Shown here piece by piece: positions 1 to 11,448 of a stretch of DNA of 64,000 bases. Position 1 is the stretch's first letter, and each line of letters begins with the position of its first letter. Both the position numbers and the translations under genes were made by a program. The notes beneath the pieces were generated by a model that did no database searches, had not been told where the DNA came from, and worked only from the letters and a program-made list of their open reading frames with translations. The DNA is from Symsagittifera roscoffensis (taxonomy: Eukaryota > Xenacoelomorpha > Acoela > Convolutidae). The stretch lies in assembly GCF_963678635.1 (NCBI RefSeq), contig NC_087062.1, positions 76,440,349 through 76,504,348 on the forward strand, written 5' to 3'.

Positions 1-834
1 ATGACCGAGAAAAATCTTCGTGTGTTGTTTGTTCAGAGGGGAGGGGGACTTAACTTTTTATTATTATGATTTGAAAAAAAAATTGAAATGAAGGGCTTCT
101 GTCGAAGGATCTACAGAAAAGGAGAGAAAAAGAACTTGGAGTAAACAGCTGTGAAACATCTGATAGACACCGTCAAACATGATAGCTTTCTTGTTTAAAT
201 GATCTGTAGTGCTCATCTGTGGTGAAGAGATAGTAGTCAAAAAGTAAAACATCTTTGCGGCAATGAGTTAGTCTTGACTTTCAAACCGTCATTTCAATTT
301 TGAAAGTTTTTTTATTCATTTTCGTTCTCCGAAAACGAATCAAAATTCCAACTCATTTTCTTTTGTTAAAAATAATAACGTGGACGTGCTGAGGTTTTTG
401 AGTTTATAATTCATGATTTTAAAAAGACCTTACAGCAGCTGATGAGCTATTTAACGAGATTAGACGAATCATGGCTTGCCTGTCAAAATTACCCACACTG
501 ACAGAAATGACTTAAGATCGGTTCTAGTATGAAAAAGTTTCAGATGAAATGAAAAACAAATTTGCATTAAGTTTGAATTGATTGAAATTCATCTTATTTA
601 CAAGCAGAAAAAGTTATATTGATCTCATTTAAAAAGGGAAAAATCCATTTTGATCGCCTCTCAATAGATTTAGGGTAATCTCATATTAAAAACAGAAAAA
701 AGCGATATAAGGAGTCGATTCAAAATCGGATCAAAATCATCTTTTTTTGTCTCTGTTCAGTTATTTTTCAAAAATTTTATTGACTTAAATTGAAGAACAT
801 CGAAAGTCATCCATCTTTTCCACACTTATTTTTT
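1..834. other. AT-rich stretch, no gene seen
   Basis: No open frame with recognisable protein features and no obvious repeat structure was seen. The sequence is AT-rich with many homopolymer runs, like the other intergenic stretches of this window. Confidence 0.4.
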
Positions 835-1425
835 ATCGTTGCAATAAGCAAGGGTAATGCAACCGGATACTAGACTTTTTTCTCGAAAATAATTTTAATC
901 ACAGGGCTCCTGGTGGTACCTTGGTTCATTATGGTTGCAAATTTCTCACTGTCTCTTGCACGCTTAGCCTGGAAGTAACGAATTCGCCTGGGAAGGCAAA
1001 CGTCCTGGATTCTACTTTAACCAGGACCTTTTTTTCAAATAGTAAAAACTCCGGATCAAAAACATTTCGATAAATTATTATCCTTCTTATGTTTTGTCAG
1101 GCTTAGTTATTAAATCTAAAAATTGTTACGCTTGCAATTAGCATTTGTTATCAAACTGGAATGAAGACATTTTCCCGGGTTAACAACTTGTTTAACAGAA
1201 TCTCTCGTATCTTGGTTCATAATAAAATCAAACTTCTATGCGTTTCCGGCCAAATTAGCCTGGAGGTAACGAGTATTCCTGAGACATCAAAGGTCCTATG
1301 TTCGAATCTGACCAGGCCTGTTTTTTTTCAAACGGTAATTATTCTGTTTCAAGTAAAATTGTCGGCCTCTTATTTGTCTGCTTATCTGTTGTCGGCTTAG
1401 TTGTCACATCTTGAAACCATTTTTT
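835..1425 (+). repeat. Two tandem copies of a tRNA-like, SINE-like repeat
   Basis: Two stretches resemble each other over about 230-300 bp. Each has a TTAGCCTGGA(A/G)GTAACGA core (at about 964 and 1256) and ends with a TGTC(A)GGCTTAGTT block. The second copy contains GTTCGAATC (about 1300), which resembles the pol III B box. It lies about 44 bases after TAGCCTGGAGGT, a possible A box, so the spacing matches a tRNA. In the first copy the T-arm-like region forms a GTCCTGG/CCAGGAC stem. A related 5' flank (CTAGACTTTTTTCTCG) recurs near 8185. This is consistent with a tRNA-derived SINE. The folding is too poor for a working tRNA, and the exact ends are not defined. Confidence 0.4.
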
Positions 1426-1429
1426 CTTG

Positions 1430-2972
1430 CTACGCGCAATTTTCTGTAATATTGCTATCAGTGATTGATTTATTCCCAGTTTTTATTTTTACTTTCCTTG
1501 ACTTCGTATTTCCTTCTTTGTTCTTTTTTGTTTCGCTAAAAAAGTTCCTCGGCCCAAATTATTTAAGCCTACTTTTAATCGGCATAAAGATCTAGTTTTT
1601 GGTCGTTTCGAGCAAAAGACAGTTTTAACATTCCCCTCCGCTTTTATCACTTTTGTTATATGTATACCAATAGCTTTTTTGAAATTTTTTCTTTTCATTG
1701 TCTGATGGGGAGTATGTGGCCCGGTTTTTTCATTTTTTGTTTACTCAAAAAGTGCCCCTCTCGTCGGAGTTTTTTTTGGTTCCAAAAACAAAACCTTTTT
1801 GAAAAGCTCCCTGCATAAGCGGCTACGCCCAAAATTCTTAACACATAAATATATGGCCCTCGGAATAGCCAAATGTTGGATTTTTCTACCGTTTCTTAAA
1901 CTTGTTGAACATTCTCGAAAACTACCCTGCCATATCTGAGATTTTGGATTTAGTTCAAAAAACAGGTTACGGGAAGCTAAAGTGTTTATGCGATTGCGCC
2001 CAAAATTTTCTGAATCCGAAAGTTACGGCGTTCGGAAAATTCAAATTTTTGATTTTTTTACGGCTTTTTTTTGAAATTTTTCTAATTGCTTCTTTTCTGG
2101 TTACAAATTTCGAAGTCGTTTTTGATAGTTTTTGAGTGTCTCGCTGTTTTAATCCTATACTTGCTTTACCGCATGTGGTGCGAAGTTCAGCTTCGCCTCT
2201 CTGTAACAAATCATAACACAAAAATTCACTGTAAGATTTTCAGTTAATTTTTTTGTGCGGGTACCTGATCTGAAAAAAACTATAAGATAAATTATTATAC
2301 AATTTTTTTTGCAGCGTAATTCATTGGCTCAAGTTGTCTGTATCAAATTTGTTTTGAAATATGAAAAAAATATATCTTTGAAAAGTTTTGCGCTGAAAAT
2401 GTTGTGCTTAAGAATATCATCTGAAGAAAATTCATTTAAAACTACTGTTTATCACCCACGAAACTTTTAAATTGCATATTTTTAAACAAATTTCGAGAAA
2501 ACATTAGTTTGAGACCGGAACCTTTTCACAAAATGACTGCAGATCACTGTTATCCTGACGGAAATGTTTATTGAGTATGGTATTTATCGAGCAGAAACAA
2601 ACTTAGTTTATTTTGGAAACTGTTTGCTGCTACAAAAATGATCTTTTCATCCCAAATTCTTGATCAGAATTTGATGAGATTTAGCAATAAACAAAAAATC
2701 ACACAATTTAATTCAAATTGATTTGTTAGACACTTCAGTCGATCCGAAATTTCCTGGATAGGTACTTTTCAATCGAATTAAAATCCCTTTTCTTAGTTTC
2801 TAAATTGTACATGGTTACTCAATTTTGATCGATTCAAAGCCGTTTTAAATAGACTTTATTTAGACCAACTCCATTGGGGTGGGTACTAATAAAATTGACA
2901 GGTCTGTAGAAAAAGCTTACTTTGATAAATGTCCTATGTCGGCAAAATAGCGAAATTTGCATGCGTCAATAT
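1430..2972. other. AT-rich stretch, no gene seen
   Basis: Only short chance ORFs without recognisable motifs. Nothing else could be supported here. Confidence 0.4.
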
Positions 2973-3117
2973 TGTGAAAAGACAGTTTTGATAGGTAAAT
3001 TTTGTACGTAAAGTTAAGAACTGTAATTTAGAAAGTTAGTAGGAGACAATGAAATAGCTGTCATCCAACTAGAATGAAACTTAAATCAAACTGTTAACTA
3101 ATTTAATCACTATGACA
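2973..3117 (-). repeat. 3' LTR of element 1 (internally deleted)
   Basis: Matches 7591-7805 with about 70 bases missing between ATCCAA and AACTAGAATGAAAC. It begins TGTGAAAA and ends TATGACA on the + strand. The adjoining TTCCCTTTCTTGCG reads as a purine tract on the minus strand and fits a polypurine tract just before the 3' LTR. Confidence 0.8.
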
Positions 3118-4480
3118 TTCCCTTTCTTGCGAGAGAATGAAGAACTAAACTTTAGATACTCAATGAAATGTAAAATTGCAATGGATGAAAATTAAGGAAA
3201 AGTTTTAGCTAGAATTTTGATTTACTGAGATCAACAAGGTTAAACTAAACGATTGAGTTTTCACCCATCTACGGCATGCCTGGACTTTGGAATAGTTTGT
3301 TTTTGAGTATTGTTTCATATTTTTTCCTCCTATCAATTTCTTTGCGTCTTTTCTTCTTTTTGGATGTTATCAACCATGACTCCCCCCATTTTGTTCACAG
3401 CCGTACGTTTCCTTCCCGAACGTCTCGAAGTAGTCTCAACTTGTGAACTTGCAGTTTTTTGACTGGAATATGAGACAAGCCGTTGCTTTCTCACTCGCTT
3501 CTTGTTTCCCGCCTGAGGAATATCCGTTATTTCCTTCGGTTCTGCATCGTCGCGTTCTGCCTCATTTGGATGTTCTTCCGCATTTTCGTTTTTCCGCCGG
3601 TTCGTTTTGATCTCCGCCTCTCGTGCAAGAGTGAAGTTAGTCGCCGTCTCGTAGTTGCTCGGTAGAACTGTCAACGTCTCCATTGCTGTCCCTCACTTGA
3701 TGTTGCTTCCCTCCCCAATTCAATGCTCGACCCCAAATTACTTCCATGTGGTTCTCTCTCGTTCGTTCTTGTCGTCGTCTGCGTTTCTGCTTGATTTATT
3801 GTCCGTTTCGCCGCCAATGGCAAATAGTCGTCCTCGTCCGATTCCAGATTTTCCTCGTTCTCCTTGATCCGGCTTTTTTTAGTCTTTTTGCCTGCGGTAT
3901 TTTGATAAGTGCCTGTGGTGCCTTTTGAACTAGCTGGTTTGTTTGTGAGGAATTTCCGTTTGAGGTTCTGCGGTGTTGACGGGACGTTAATTTTTCTATA
4001 CGCTCTTTTCTTTGGAGTTATGGTCCGTTCGAATCAGCGATTTTCTAAGCACAATACCAGTACTCATTTTATTAGTATGCTCACTTTGACTTATGATATT
4101 GGATTTCAATTGTTTATACCTGTTTAGGTTGCGCTCTCCCGTCCGCTGCATTACGAACATTGGGGGCGTTGAAACCGCCAGTGCATCCGTGGTCCGATTA
4201 CTGCTGGCTCGGTATCCTGGGCAATGATCAGGTCGTCTGTCAGTCGCAGTGGGTGTCGCCTGTTCTTAATGATATACGCGGTGTCCGAGCGGACTCCACA
4301 GTTTGTCCGCCGGTTGTGGCTCAAAATGCGTGTCCGGGTCTCGTTCATCTAAACAGGTGGATTTTGAGCGCAATACGTTTTCCCAATTTAGATTTCTTAA
4401 TGATGGCTTTTTGGTTACATTCCTGAGGACAGTTTTAGCTTCACGCCCACGATGCGCTTCGAAAAATGTTAGTCTTAGGG
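3118..4480 (-). pseudogene. C-terminal charged region of element 1 pol (decayed)
   Basis: Minus-strand frames encode very polar, acidic and basic sequence. The 116-codon stretch at 3333-3683 contains TTSRRSGRKR, like the ESGIRRSSRQTKNKEPKRYG region of element 2 (10838-11359 and 9220-9909). Another frame around 3790-3900 gives ENEENLESDEDDYLPLA. This is the poorly conserved tail that follows the integrase in this lineage. It has no enzymatic motif, and stops and frameshifts break it up. Confidence 0.5.
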
Positions 4481-4498
4481 TGGCGTTTTTAGCAAATC

Positions 4499-5260
4499 TT
4501 AAGGCAACGAGGGCCCTTTCAAGCATCCGCTCCAAGGCTTCCGATTTCTTCTCTCGCGCATACGTGAGGATTGAGTTCTTGAGATTGCCGATGGTACGTT
4601 CGACGCACCATGTTGCTCGATGACCGTTAACTGGCGAGGTGAGTATTTCAATCCCTTCTTTGTGATAGAATTTCGTACATCGTTAGACATAAAGTTCGTT
4701 CCCTAGTCCACTTGGACTTGTCGCGGAACTCCGTGCGCATTTATATATGATCTTAAGAATGATGTATGGTTGGGCGATGATGTACGCTTTTAAAAATTTT
4801 GCGATTTTTTCTGACCAATTTGAATTACACACCATAGCTGATGGCCAACGAGAGAACGTATCCACGGCCACCAGAACATACTTTTTGGATTTCTCTAAAT
4901 AATTAATTGGCCCCTAAAAGTCTAATTGCACCGATTCATTCGGTTCATTGGGTTCAGGTATTTTCCTTATATCCCTTTTTGAGCACATGTTTTTCAAATT
5001 CTTACCGGCCAGTGTGCACATTCGGCAATTGCTTGCAATTGTCGCTAAGCTACCGAACATGTACGGGTACCAGATGTCCTTTGCCGCCTCGTACATATTC
5101 GACTTTCCATGATGGTAATAGTGCAATCTGTTGTTCACTGTCGTTTATAAGGTGTTGGGGATCACAAGTTTTTCATCCATCCATAGGCATCCGTCTTTAA
5201 CGTGAAAGTCCTGTGTATACTGTGCATAGTATTCACTCATTGCTGTGATTTTTATATGTA
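4499..5260 (-). pseudogene. Integrase remnant of element 1
   Basis: The zinc-binding part is visible at 4914-5138 as HH...C..C (YHHGKSNMYEAAKDIWYP followed by NCRMCTLAGKN). The first catalytic region is at about 4840-4870 (AVDTFSRWPSAMV), and the end of the core is near 4570-4640 (VERTIGNLKNSIL in another frame). The role would be insertion of element cDNA into the genome. It is broken by frameshifts, for example near 4690-4740, and is certainly non-functional. It lies directly downstream of the RNase H remnant on the minus strand. Confidence 0.8.
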
Positions 5261-5799
5261 ACTCCGGGTCCTTGCATTTGATCATTTCGATAATACCTTG
5301 TAATTGAGGGTCTGATGGGCACTGAGATTCGATAAATCGAAGATTAAATTATTCAGGAAGAGCGTTTTGTTTGTTAATAGTTTTACAGTTTCTAGGAATT
5401 ATAGACATTACAGTTTTCAGGATTAACCGGCGGATAACTTTCACCTGGATAAACTGCTGGAATTGATATGATGGTAATGCTTGTAAGGCTCCGGACTTCT
5501 GTGGTAACTCCTTGTATATTCTGATCTATCTCTTCTATGTTGTTCAAGAAGTTTTTCGCTCCATGTTTAGATTAATTTTTGAAGTGTTGAAATTTTTACA
5601 CGAATATGAATGACCTATATCTAAATTAATAATTTTCCCAATTAAATTCTCATTGAACTTAGATGACGGGCCGCATATGCAATTCGTCGCTCTGTAATTG
5701 GTTCAATTTCGAACACAAGTTAATTCGTCCTCTAGCGACTGTTTTCTCTTCGATATATTACAAACGCGTTGTTTATTTGCCTTTGGAGACTCGAGTTCG

Positions 5800-6596
5800 C
5801 CCTTGGAGAACTTTTGCTTTTGAAAACCGAGGGCGGAGCGAATTAGACTAATTTTCGAAACCATAAGCATGCTATCATTTGTACTGACCGGTTAGCGTCC
5901 GAACTCGGATGTCTCGATAAATAATCCGCGAGGCCAATTTTAGCTCCGGGTTTGTGTTCCACTTGAAAATCAAACGGTATAAGACGATCTAACCACCGGG
6001 TTAGTCTGCTAAACATAGTCTTATTCTTTTCATTCTTCCCATTCAGCATCGATACTAAGGCCCTATGATCGTGACGATGAAGACTTTTCTCCGCAGCACA
6101 TAATTTCAAATGGATTCAGCCCCCACACAACCGCAATCATTTACAACTCGTTCGTTGAATACTTTACAACATCGCTTAAGTACCGAGATGCGAAGGATAT
6201 GGGCCTCCATCCATTAATTAAGTTGTTCAAGAACCGCACCAAGACCGTTATGGCTTGCGTCACAAACGATTCTTGTATGATGATGTAAATCGAAATGCCG
6301 TAGCTCGAATTTGGTAGCTACTTGCTTTTTTAGGTTATCGAACGATATTTGACACGCTTTAGTCCAGATATATTCATTTTTCCGGCATAATAGAGGGCGG
6401 GCGGGGCCGAAGATTCCGCGAGTGCTGGGAGGTTTTTATGTAGGCTATGAATAGAACCCATGAACGATTTTAATTGCGAGAGTGTTTAAGGGGCCTTTAG
6501 GGACTCGGTAGGTTCCGTTTTTCGGATCAGCGGTGTAGTTCCGGTGCAAGTTATTTTATGCCCCAACCATTCACATTATTTCCGTGCATACTGGCA
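5800..6596 (-). pseudogene. RT thumb / RNase H remnant of element 1
   Basis: The 88-codon frame at 5843-6109 contains the end of the RNase H and the chromodomain-less pol signature: DHRALVSMLNG, then TRWLDRLIPFDFQVEHKPGA and GLADYLSRHP. These are typical of Ty3/gypsy RNase H ending before the integrase. Between 6110 and 6596 the region is out of frame in several places but retains RT-connection-like sequence. It is a pseudogene. Confidence 0.75.
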
Positions 6597-7205
6597 CTAA
6601 GTAAGTTTGAGCGACATGTTTTCGCGATCTAATTTCCGTAAAACCTTCTCGACCGCCGAGATATGTTCGATTTCAGTGCCTTTTGTGGCAACCAGGATAT
6701 CATCTATGAACGCGTGTGCCTGTGGAAATTCCGATAAAATTGCATCCATTACTCTTTGGAATTCCGCCGGCATAGTCGGGAGGCTGTAAAACCCCGTACA
6801 AAATCGGTACGTTCCGGTTGATTTTCCCCCCTTTAACGAAAAGTTACATTGAACGCTTGTTTTCGGATTAAGTGGCAGCTGGCCGTATGTGTATGTGAGA
6901 TCCATTGTAGAAAAATATACGTCCCCCGTTTTCCATTCACTTATCGTTTGTCCTACGGTATCCATGAGCTCTTCGATTTTGGGCATTTAATATTTTTTCT
7001 TGTGGACCTATTTAACTCCCTTGATTCTAATGCTTATTTTACTGACCCATCCTTCTTCACCGTAATTAAATTGGAGAGACAAAATATTCTTGTCTCCAAC
7101 TCTCCAAAATTGCACCGTGCTGCGAGTCCATTCAAAACCGAATGGAACTGCTCCAATGATTCTCCAATATGTTACTTTCTTGCCAATAACTGGAAGTTTT
7201 CGTAG
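6597..7205 (-). pseudogene. Reverse transcriptase remnant of element 1
   Basis: The 129-codon frame at 6597-6986 carries consecutive RT blocks: MPKIEELMDTVG, YFSTMDLTYTYGQLPL, GTYRFCTGFYSLPTMPAEFQ and the catalytic box FIDDILVATKG. The YxDD box has Phe in place of Tyr, as it does in element 2. Further N-terminal RT sequence (a substrate-binding KISIRIKG-like stretch) lies at 6987-7205 behind a stop. It is an inactive fragment of the polymerase that would copy element RNA into DNA. Confidence 0.85.
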
Positions 7206-7439
7206 GTTTCATTTAGTTCTTGAACTCAGTTATTAGGGAATCGATGATTCTAGGGTATCGTGTTGAAGCTAGATCCAGGTGTGGTCTTCTCCTGTGTAAT
7301 TCACCCTGCCCTTTTTTCCCCAGGCACAAGTAACAGTTCTATATCAATGTTTGCTCGGCCGTCAGACAATTTTTTCCATCTACCTCCTCCGGTAGGGCCG
7401 TAATTTGAGCTGTTGATAGCGTGCTGGCGTATTAAAAAT

Positions 7440-7591
7440 TTTTCGGATTGATACTGCGTTTGGCCACCATTCCCCATTGAAATCGGTTAAACCAAAACTC
7501 CCATAGCATTGGTGGCTCGGCTAACTTAGGAGGCCAAAACGGCGTAATCCCTAGTGGGTTTTTCCCCCACTCTGACCTGTTGGCTGCGCAT
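7440..7591 (-). pseudogene. Gag N-terminus of element 1, starting at the LTR edge
   Basis: A minus-strand frame contains GITPFWPPKLAEPPMLWEFW, aligning with GIPVFWASVNLDPPWQFKIW of element 2 Gag. The ATG at 7591-7589 is made from the last base of the 5' LTR plus the first two bases of the primer site (CACA then TGCGCAGCCAACAGG). One G is missing from the primer site relative to element 2, which shifts the frame. The rest of Gag is deleted. Confidence 0.7.
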
Positions 7592-7805
7592 GTGAAAAGA
7601 CATTTTCGATAGGTAAATTTTGTACGTTAAGTTAAGAACTGTAATATAGAAAGTTAGTCGGAGACAATGAAATAGCGGTCATCCAAAGGTTACAGACAAC
7701 TTCGAAGGTTAAATAATAGTTAGCGCCAGACAGATAGGTTAACTAATTTGCAACAATTAGAATGAAACTGAAATCAAATTGTGAACTAATTTAATCACTA
7801 TGACA
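7591..7805 (-). repeat. 5' LTR of element 1
   Basis: 215 bp with TG...CA ends (TGTGAAAAGA to CTATGACA on the + strand), matching 2973-3117. On the minus strand it is immediately followed by TGCGCAGCCAACAGG, which resembles the tRNA-Ser-like primer binding site of element 2. Confidence 0.8.
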
Positions 7806-8242
7806 ATATACAAAACCTTTGGTGTACAATTTATGGACTTCGACTTTTTTGATAAACATACCTAATTAGAAAATGCCTGATAGGCAACTTTAATCTCAAT
7901 ACTATGTTTGTTTGCGTCAATAAGCTTGTTTCAACTCAGTTTTTTGTTTCACGATATCACCCATTAGGTTAATCTGTTAATACTCTTAACTGTTAATAAG
8001 TTCAAAGTGTTTTTAGACTTTCAACTCTTGCGGTTAGTAATGGGGAGTTTTCACGAAAAATTTGCTATAGAAAAGTACAAAACTTGTTAGAAGGATACTG
8101 GGCCAAATTCCTGAATGGTGACCAAAGTTCCTATTAATTACCCTTGCGATAGCAAAGGGTTTTGCAATCGAGTACTAGACTTTTTTTTCTCGTAAAAAAC
8201 TTTGGGCACAGGGTTCATCTTCTGGATCCTGGCCTCATTCAT

Positions 8243-9830
8243 CCACTAGACATTCTTGTTGCAACTGAGATATTTCGAGCATGTTAGCATTTCTAACATA
8301 TGGCCTCATAGAATTTTTTTAATTGTTGGTTGTAATTTCACCAACTCGGTTTGTTAAAGTTTAAATTTTATCTGTTTTCTTTTACTTTTTTCAACTTATA
8401 TGGTTCGGCATGTTTTACATCGGCTTAGTGGCCTAATATTGTATCGTTTGATATGCGAAAAAAAAACGTTTGTGTACGTGTGTGCGTTTTAAGGGGTTGA
8501 GCTTTTTTGTTTCGAATTTTTTTAAAAAAATTTTCGGCTTCAGGGCTTCTGCTCAGACATTTTTTTAACCGCCTGTCAAGTTCCCAGATGGTAGTTTTTA
8601 CATTCTCTTGTACTAATTTGTTTATGGTTTATAAAGTAGATCTTGTTTTTTTACTTTTCTCGATTAATTTTTTCGATTAATTTTTTTCTATTTTTTCGAC
8701 TTTTTTATACGCTTTTTCGATCATTTTTTTCTCGTGTTTTGAATCGCAAGTGTGTCAAAAAAAAGCAATCTTGACTCTAGACGTCTTTTGTCTATGGCCC
8801 TAGTTGTTTTTAGGGACCAAATTAACATAGTAGTATCTAATAATGGTGTGATATGCGTTGCGATATCAGTTGAAAACAAGTTGTAATTCAATAATGTATT
8901 TGTACTATTGAAATTAGGTTTTCTGATTCTTTTGTTTTGTTGTTGTACTGAGAGTTAGATCAATGTTACGAACTCTGATCTCTCGCTTAATCTCAGTGTC
9001 CTTGAGCATACCATACAGTAATGATTAAGCACCAAAGGTTAGCTGTACATACGTATATCAATACTGCTACTGCAGTAGCGGTATGACACACCCCCCTCGG
9101 TAGAAGAAATAAATTATACAACATAAGTAGGATAATTTATTTAAAAAGAGTTCAATATACTCAGCTCGAAAGAAAGTCTCTTGGATAATTGACGATTTTA
9201 GATTATGGACTTTTCAGTTTTATTCCAGCTCTATTTCCCAACTCGGGTTCCAATCGACTCCCTCGTCTAGTGTAACGTATCCGAATTTTTGCATGAACAG
9301 ATGTTTTTCGAGTCGTCGCACTTTTGATTCCATTGGTTTGTCGCTTCGATTTTTGAAATCTCTCAGTTGATTTCTGTATTCTTTAAGTGCCTCCTTTAAA
9401 AGACCTCCCCCTGTGAGGTTTTCTGATATTTCTTTAATTGAATGCTTTATCGGATCTCCGTATCGTTTAGGTTCTTTGTTTTTCGTTTGTCTGGAGCTTC
9501 GTCTAATACCTGACTCTTCCGTACTTGATTCGTCCGAAAATCCTTGTGGTGGTTCGAAATTTGTGTCCATTTCCGAACTTTGTTGTGGATTTCCTCGAAC
9601 TTCGTCCGCAACTCGCTGTACTCCTCTTTTTAACAATTGGTCCGCGTACTTCTCCCATTCGGACGGTGCTAAATTGCGATTGCGAAATGTGTCGACTATG
9701 TCTTCTAAAGGAGTGTGAGAGTCAATGCATTTCAATTTCGGCCGCTGTTTTGCTTTTGGCGTAGAACTGGACTGAATTTTGGTGTCTATTCTTTCCGGCT
9801 TAGATGTCGATTGCTCCTGTTCCGGGTGGA
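8243..9830 (-). repeat. Tandem duplicate of the 3' junction of element 2
   Basis: This segment is nearly identical to about 9866-11448. It holds about 600 bp of flank (from CTTGTTGCAACTGAGATATT), then an LTR (8847-9088), then the last about 740 bp of the internal region. The AATGG that precedes the LTR is present in both copies. The repeat therefore duplicated a block spanning the host/element boundary after insertion. A 35-40 bp spacer (9831-9866), not seen in the other copy, separates the two. Confidence 0.85.
8847..9088 (-). repeat. LTR inside the duplicated segment
   Basis: 242 bp, TGTGATATGCG to GGTATGACA. It equals the LTRs at 10456-10712 and 16900-17157 except that it lacks about 16 bases (TCATCACTCACGATGA region) and has a few substitutions. 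It is followed by CACCCCCCTCGG, which is the polypurine tract on the minus strand. Confidence 0.85.
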
Positions 9831-9909
9831 CTGCAGTCGCGGTTTGGCTTGTCCCCTGTTGCTTCTTGTTGCAACTGAGATATTTCGAGCATGTTAGCAT
9901 TTCTAACAT
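9220..9909 (-). pseudogene. Duplicate of the pol C-terminal tail of element 2
   Basis: A 229-codon minus-strand frame, almost identical over its last 170 codons to 10838-11359. It is rich in charged residues, with no catalytic motif. Recognisable stretches include HTPLEDIVDTF, SDESSTEESGIRRSSRQTKN and EGVDWNPSWEIELE. Its first about 25 codons come from the spacer and from repeat flank, so the start is a chance fusion. The function of this tail in the parent element is unknown. Confidence 0.7.
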
Positions 9910-10450
9910 ATGGCCTCATAGAATTTTTTTAAATGTTGGTTGTAATTTCACCAACTCGGTTTGTTAAAGTTTAAATTTTATCTGTTTTCTTTTACTTTTT
10001 TCAACTTATATGGTTCGGCATGTTTTACATCGGCTTAGTGGCCTAATATTGTATCGTTTGATATGCGAAAAAAAACTTTTGTGTACGTGTGTGCGTTTTA
10101 AGGGGGTGAGCTTTTTTGTTTCGAATTTTTTTAAAAAATTTTCGGCTTCAGGGCTTCTGCTCAGACATTTTTTTAACCGCCTGTCAAGTTCCCAGATGGT
10201 AGTTTTTACATTCTCTTGTACTAACCTGTTTATGGTTTATAAAGTAGATCTTGTTTTTTTACTTTTCTCGATTAATTTTTTCGATTAATTGTTTTCTATT
10301 TTTTCGACTTTTTTATACGCTTTTTCGATCATTTTTTTTCTCGTGTTTTGAATCGCAAGTGTGTCAAAAAAAAGCAATCTTGACTCCAGACGTCTTTTTG
10401 TTTGTGGCCCTAGTTGTTTTAGAGACCAAATTACCATAGTAGTATCTAAT
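9866..10450. repeat. Second copy of the duplicated flank
   Basis: Near-identical to 8243-8841. This is host flanking DNA adjacent to the 3' LTR of element 2. No gene was recognised in it. Confidence 0.8.
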
Positions 10451-10455
10451 AATGG

Positions 10456-10712
10456 TGTGATATGCGTTGCGATATCAGTTGAAAACAAGTTGTAATTCAA
10501 TAATGTATTTGTACTATTGAATTTAGGTTTTCTTATTCTTTTGTTTTGTTGTTGTACTGAGAGTTAGATCAATGTTACGAACTCTGATCTCTCGCTTAAT
10601 CTCAGTGTCATCACTCACGATGACCTTGAGCATACCATACAGTAATGATTAAGCACCAAAGGTTAGCTGTACATACTTATATAAATACTGCTACTGCAGT
10701 AGCGGTATGACA
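10456..10712 (-). repeat. 3' LTR of element 2
   Basis: 257 bp, TGTGATATGCG to GGTATGACA. It is preceded by AATGG and followed by CACCCCCCTCGGTGG, whose complement is a G-rich polypurine tract ending at the LTR. Confidence 0.92.
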
Positions 10713-10727
10713 CACCCCCCTCGGTGG
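10713..10727 (-). other. Polypurine tract of element 2
   Basis: On the minus strand this reads CCACCGAGGGGGGTG, directly before the 3' LTR. Plus-strand DNA synthesis is primed at such tracts in LTR retroelements. The same tract is present next to the duplicate LTR (9089-9100). Confidence 0.7.
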
Positions 10728-10837
10728 AAGAAATAAATTATACAATATAAGTAGGATAATTTATTGAAAAAGAGTTCAATATACTCAGTTCGAAAGAAAG
10801 TTTCTTGGATAATTGACGATTTTAGATTATGGACTTT

Positions 10838-11448
10838 TCAGTTTTCTTCCAGCTCTATTTCCCAACTCGGGTTCCAATCGACTCCCTCGTCTAGTGTAGC
10901 GTATCCGAATTTTCGCATGAACAGATGTCTTTCGAGTCGTCGCACTTTTGACTCCATTGGTTTGTCGCTTCGATTTTTGAAATCTCTCAGTTGATTTCTG
11001 TATTCTTTAAGTGCCTCCTTTAAAAGACCTCCCCCTGTGAGGTTTTCTGATATTTCTTTAATTGAATGCTTTATCGGATCTCCGTATCGTTTAGGTTCTT
11101 TGTTTTTCGTTTGTCTGGAGCTTCGTCTAATACCTGACTCTTCCGTACTTGATTCGTCCGAAAATCCTTGTGGTGGTTCGAAATTTGTGTCCATTTCCGA
11201 ACTTTGTTGTGGATTTCCTCGAATTTCGTCCGCAACTCGCTGTACTCCTCTTTTTAACAATTGGTCCGCGTACTTCTCCCATTCGGACGGTGCTAAATTG
11301 CGATTGTGAAATGTGTCGACTATGTCTTCTAAAGGAGTGTGAGAGTCAATGCATTTCAATTTCGGCCGCTGTTTTGCTTTTGGCGTAGAACTGGACTGAA
11401 TTTTGGTGTCTATTCTTTCCGGCTTAGATGTCGATTGCTCCTGTTCCG
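10838..11448 (-). pseudogene. Charged C-terminal tail of element 2 pol
   Basis: A frame of at least 173 codons, rich in Glu, Lys, Arg and Ser (DESSTEESGIRRSSRQTKNK, then GDPIKHSIKEISENLTGGG). It ends EGVDWNPSWEIELEEN. It lies in a different frame from the integrase, and the change occurs near 11445 at the same point where the duplicate at 9830 departs. A local deletion may therefore have created the frame break. No known domain was recognised. Confidence 0.6.

Larger units (their letters stand above)
2973..7805 (-). mobile_element. Degenerate Ty3/gypsy LTR retrotransposon (element 1)
   Basis: Read on the minus strand the order is 5' LTR (7591-7805), gag start, RT, RNase H, integrase, a basic C-terminal region and 3' LTR (2973-3117). 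Both LTRs share TGTGAAAAGACA at their internal or outer + strand edge and end ACTATGACA. The bases outside the two LTRs are both ATAT (2969-2972 and 7806-7809), a possible 4-bp target duplication, although the motif is of low complexity. Most of gag and the protease are deleted, because RT begins only about 250 bases after the gag start. The coding region carries many stops and frameshifts. It is a diverged relative of the element at 10456-17157, sharing its Gag N-terminus, pol style and primer site. Confidence 0.85.

Noticed and set aside
1300-1318. Functional tRNA gene at the GTTCGAATC motif
   Set aside because: The acceptor, D and anticodon arms do not fold. A SINE-like or pseudo-tRNA origin is more likely.
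9413-9764. Plus-strand ORFs opposite the pol tail (also 11037-11388 and 12682-12996)
   Set aside because: They are antisense to the charged minus-strand frames that align with the element. Their duplication merely follows the segmental duplication.
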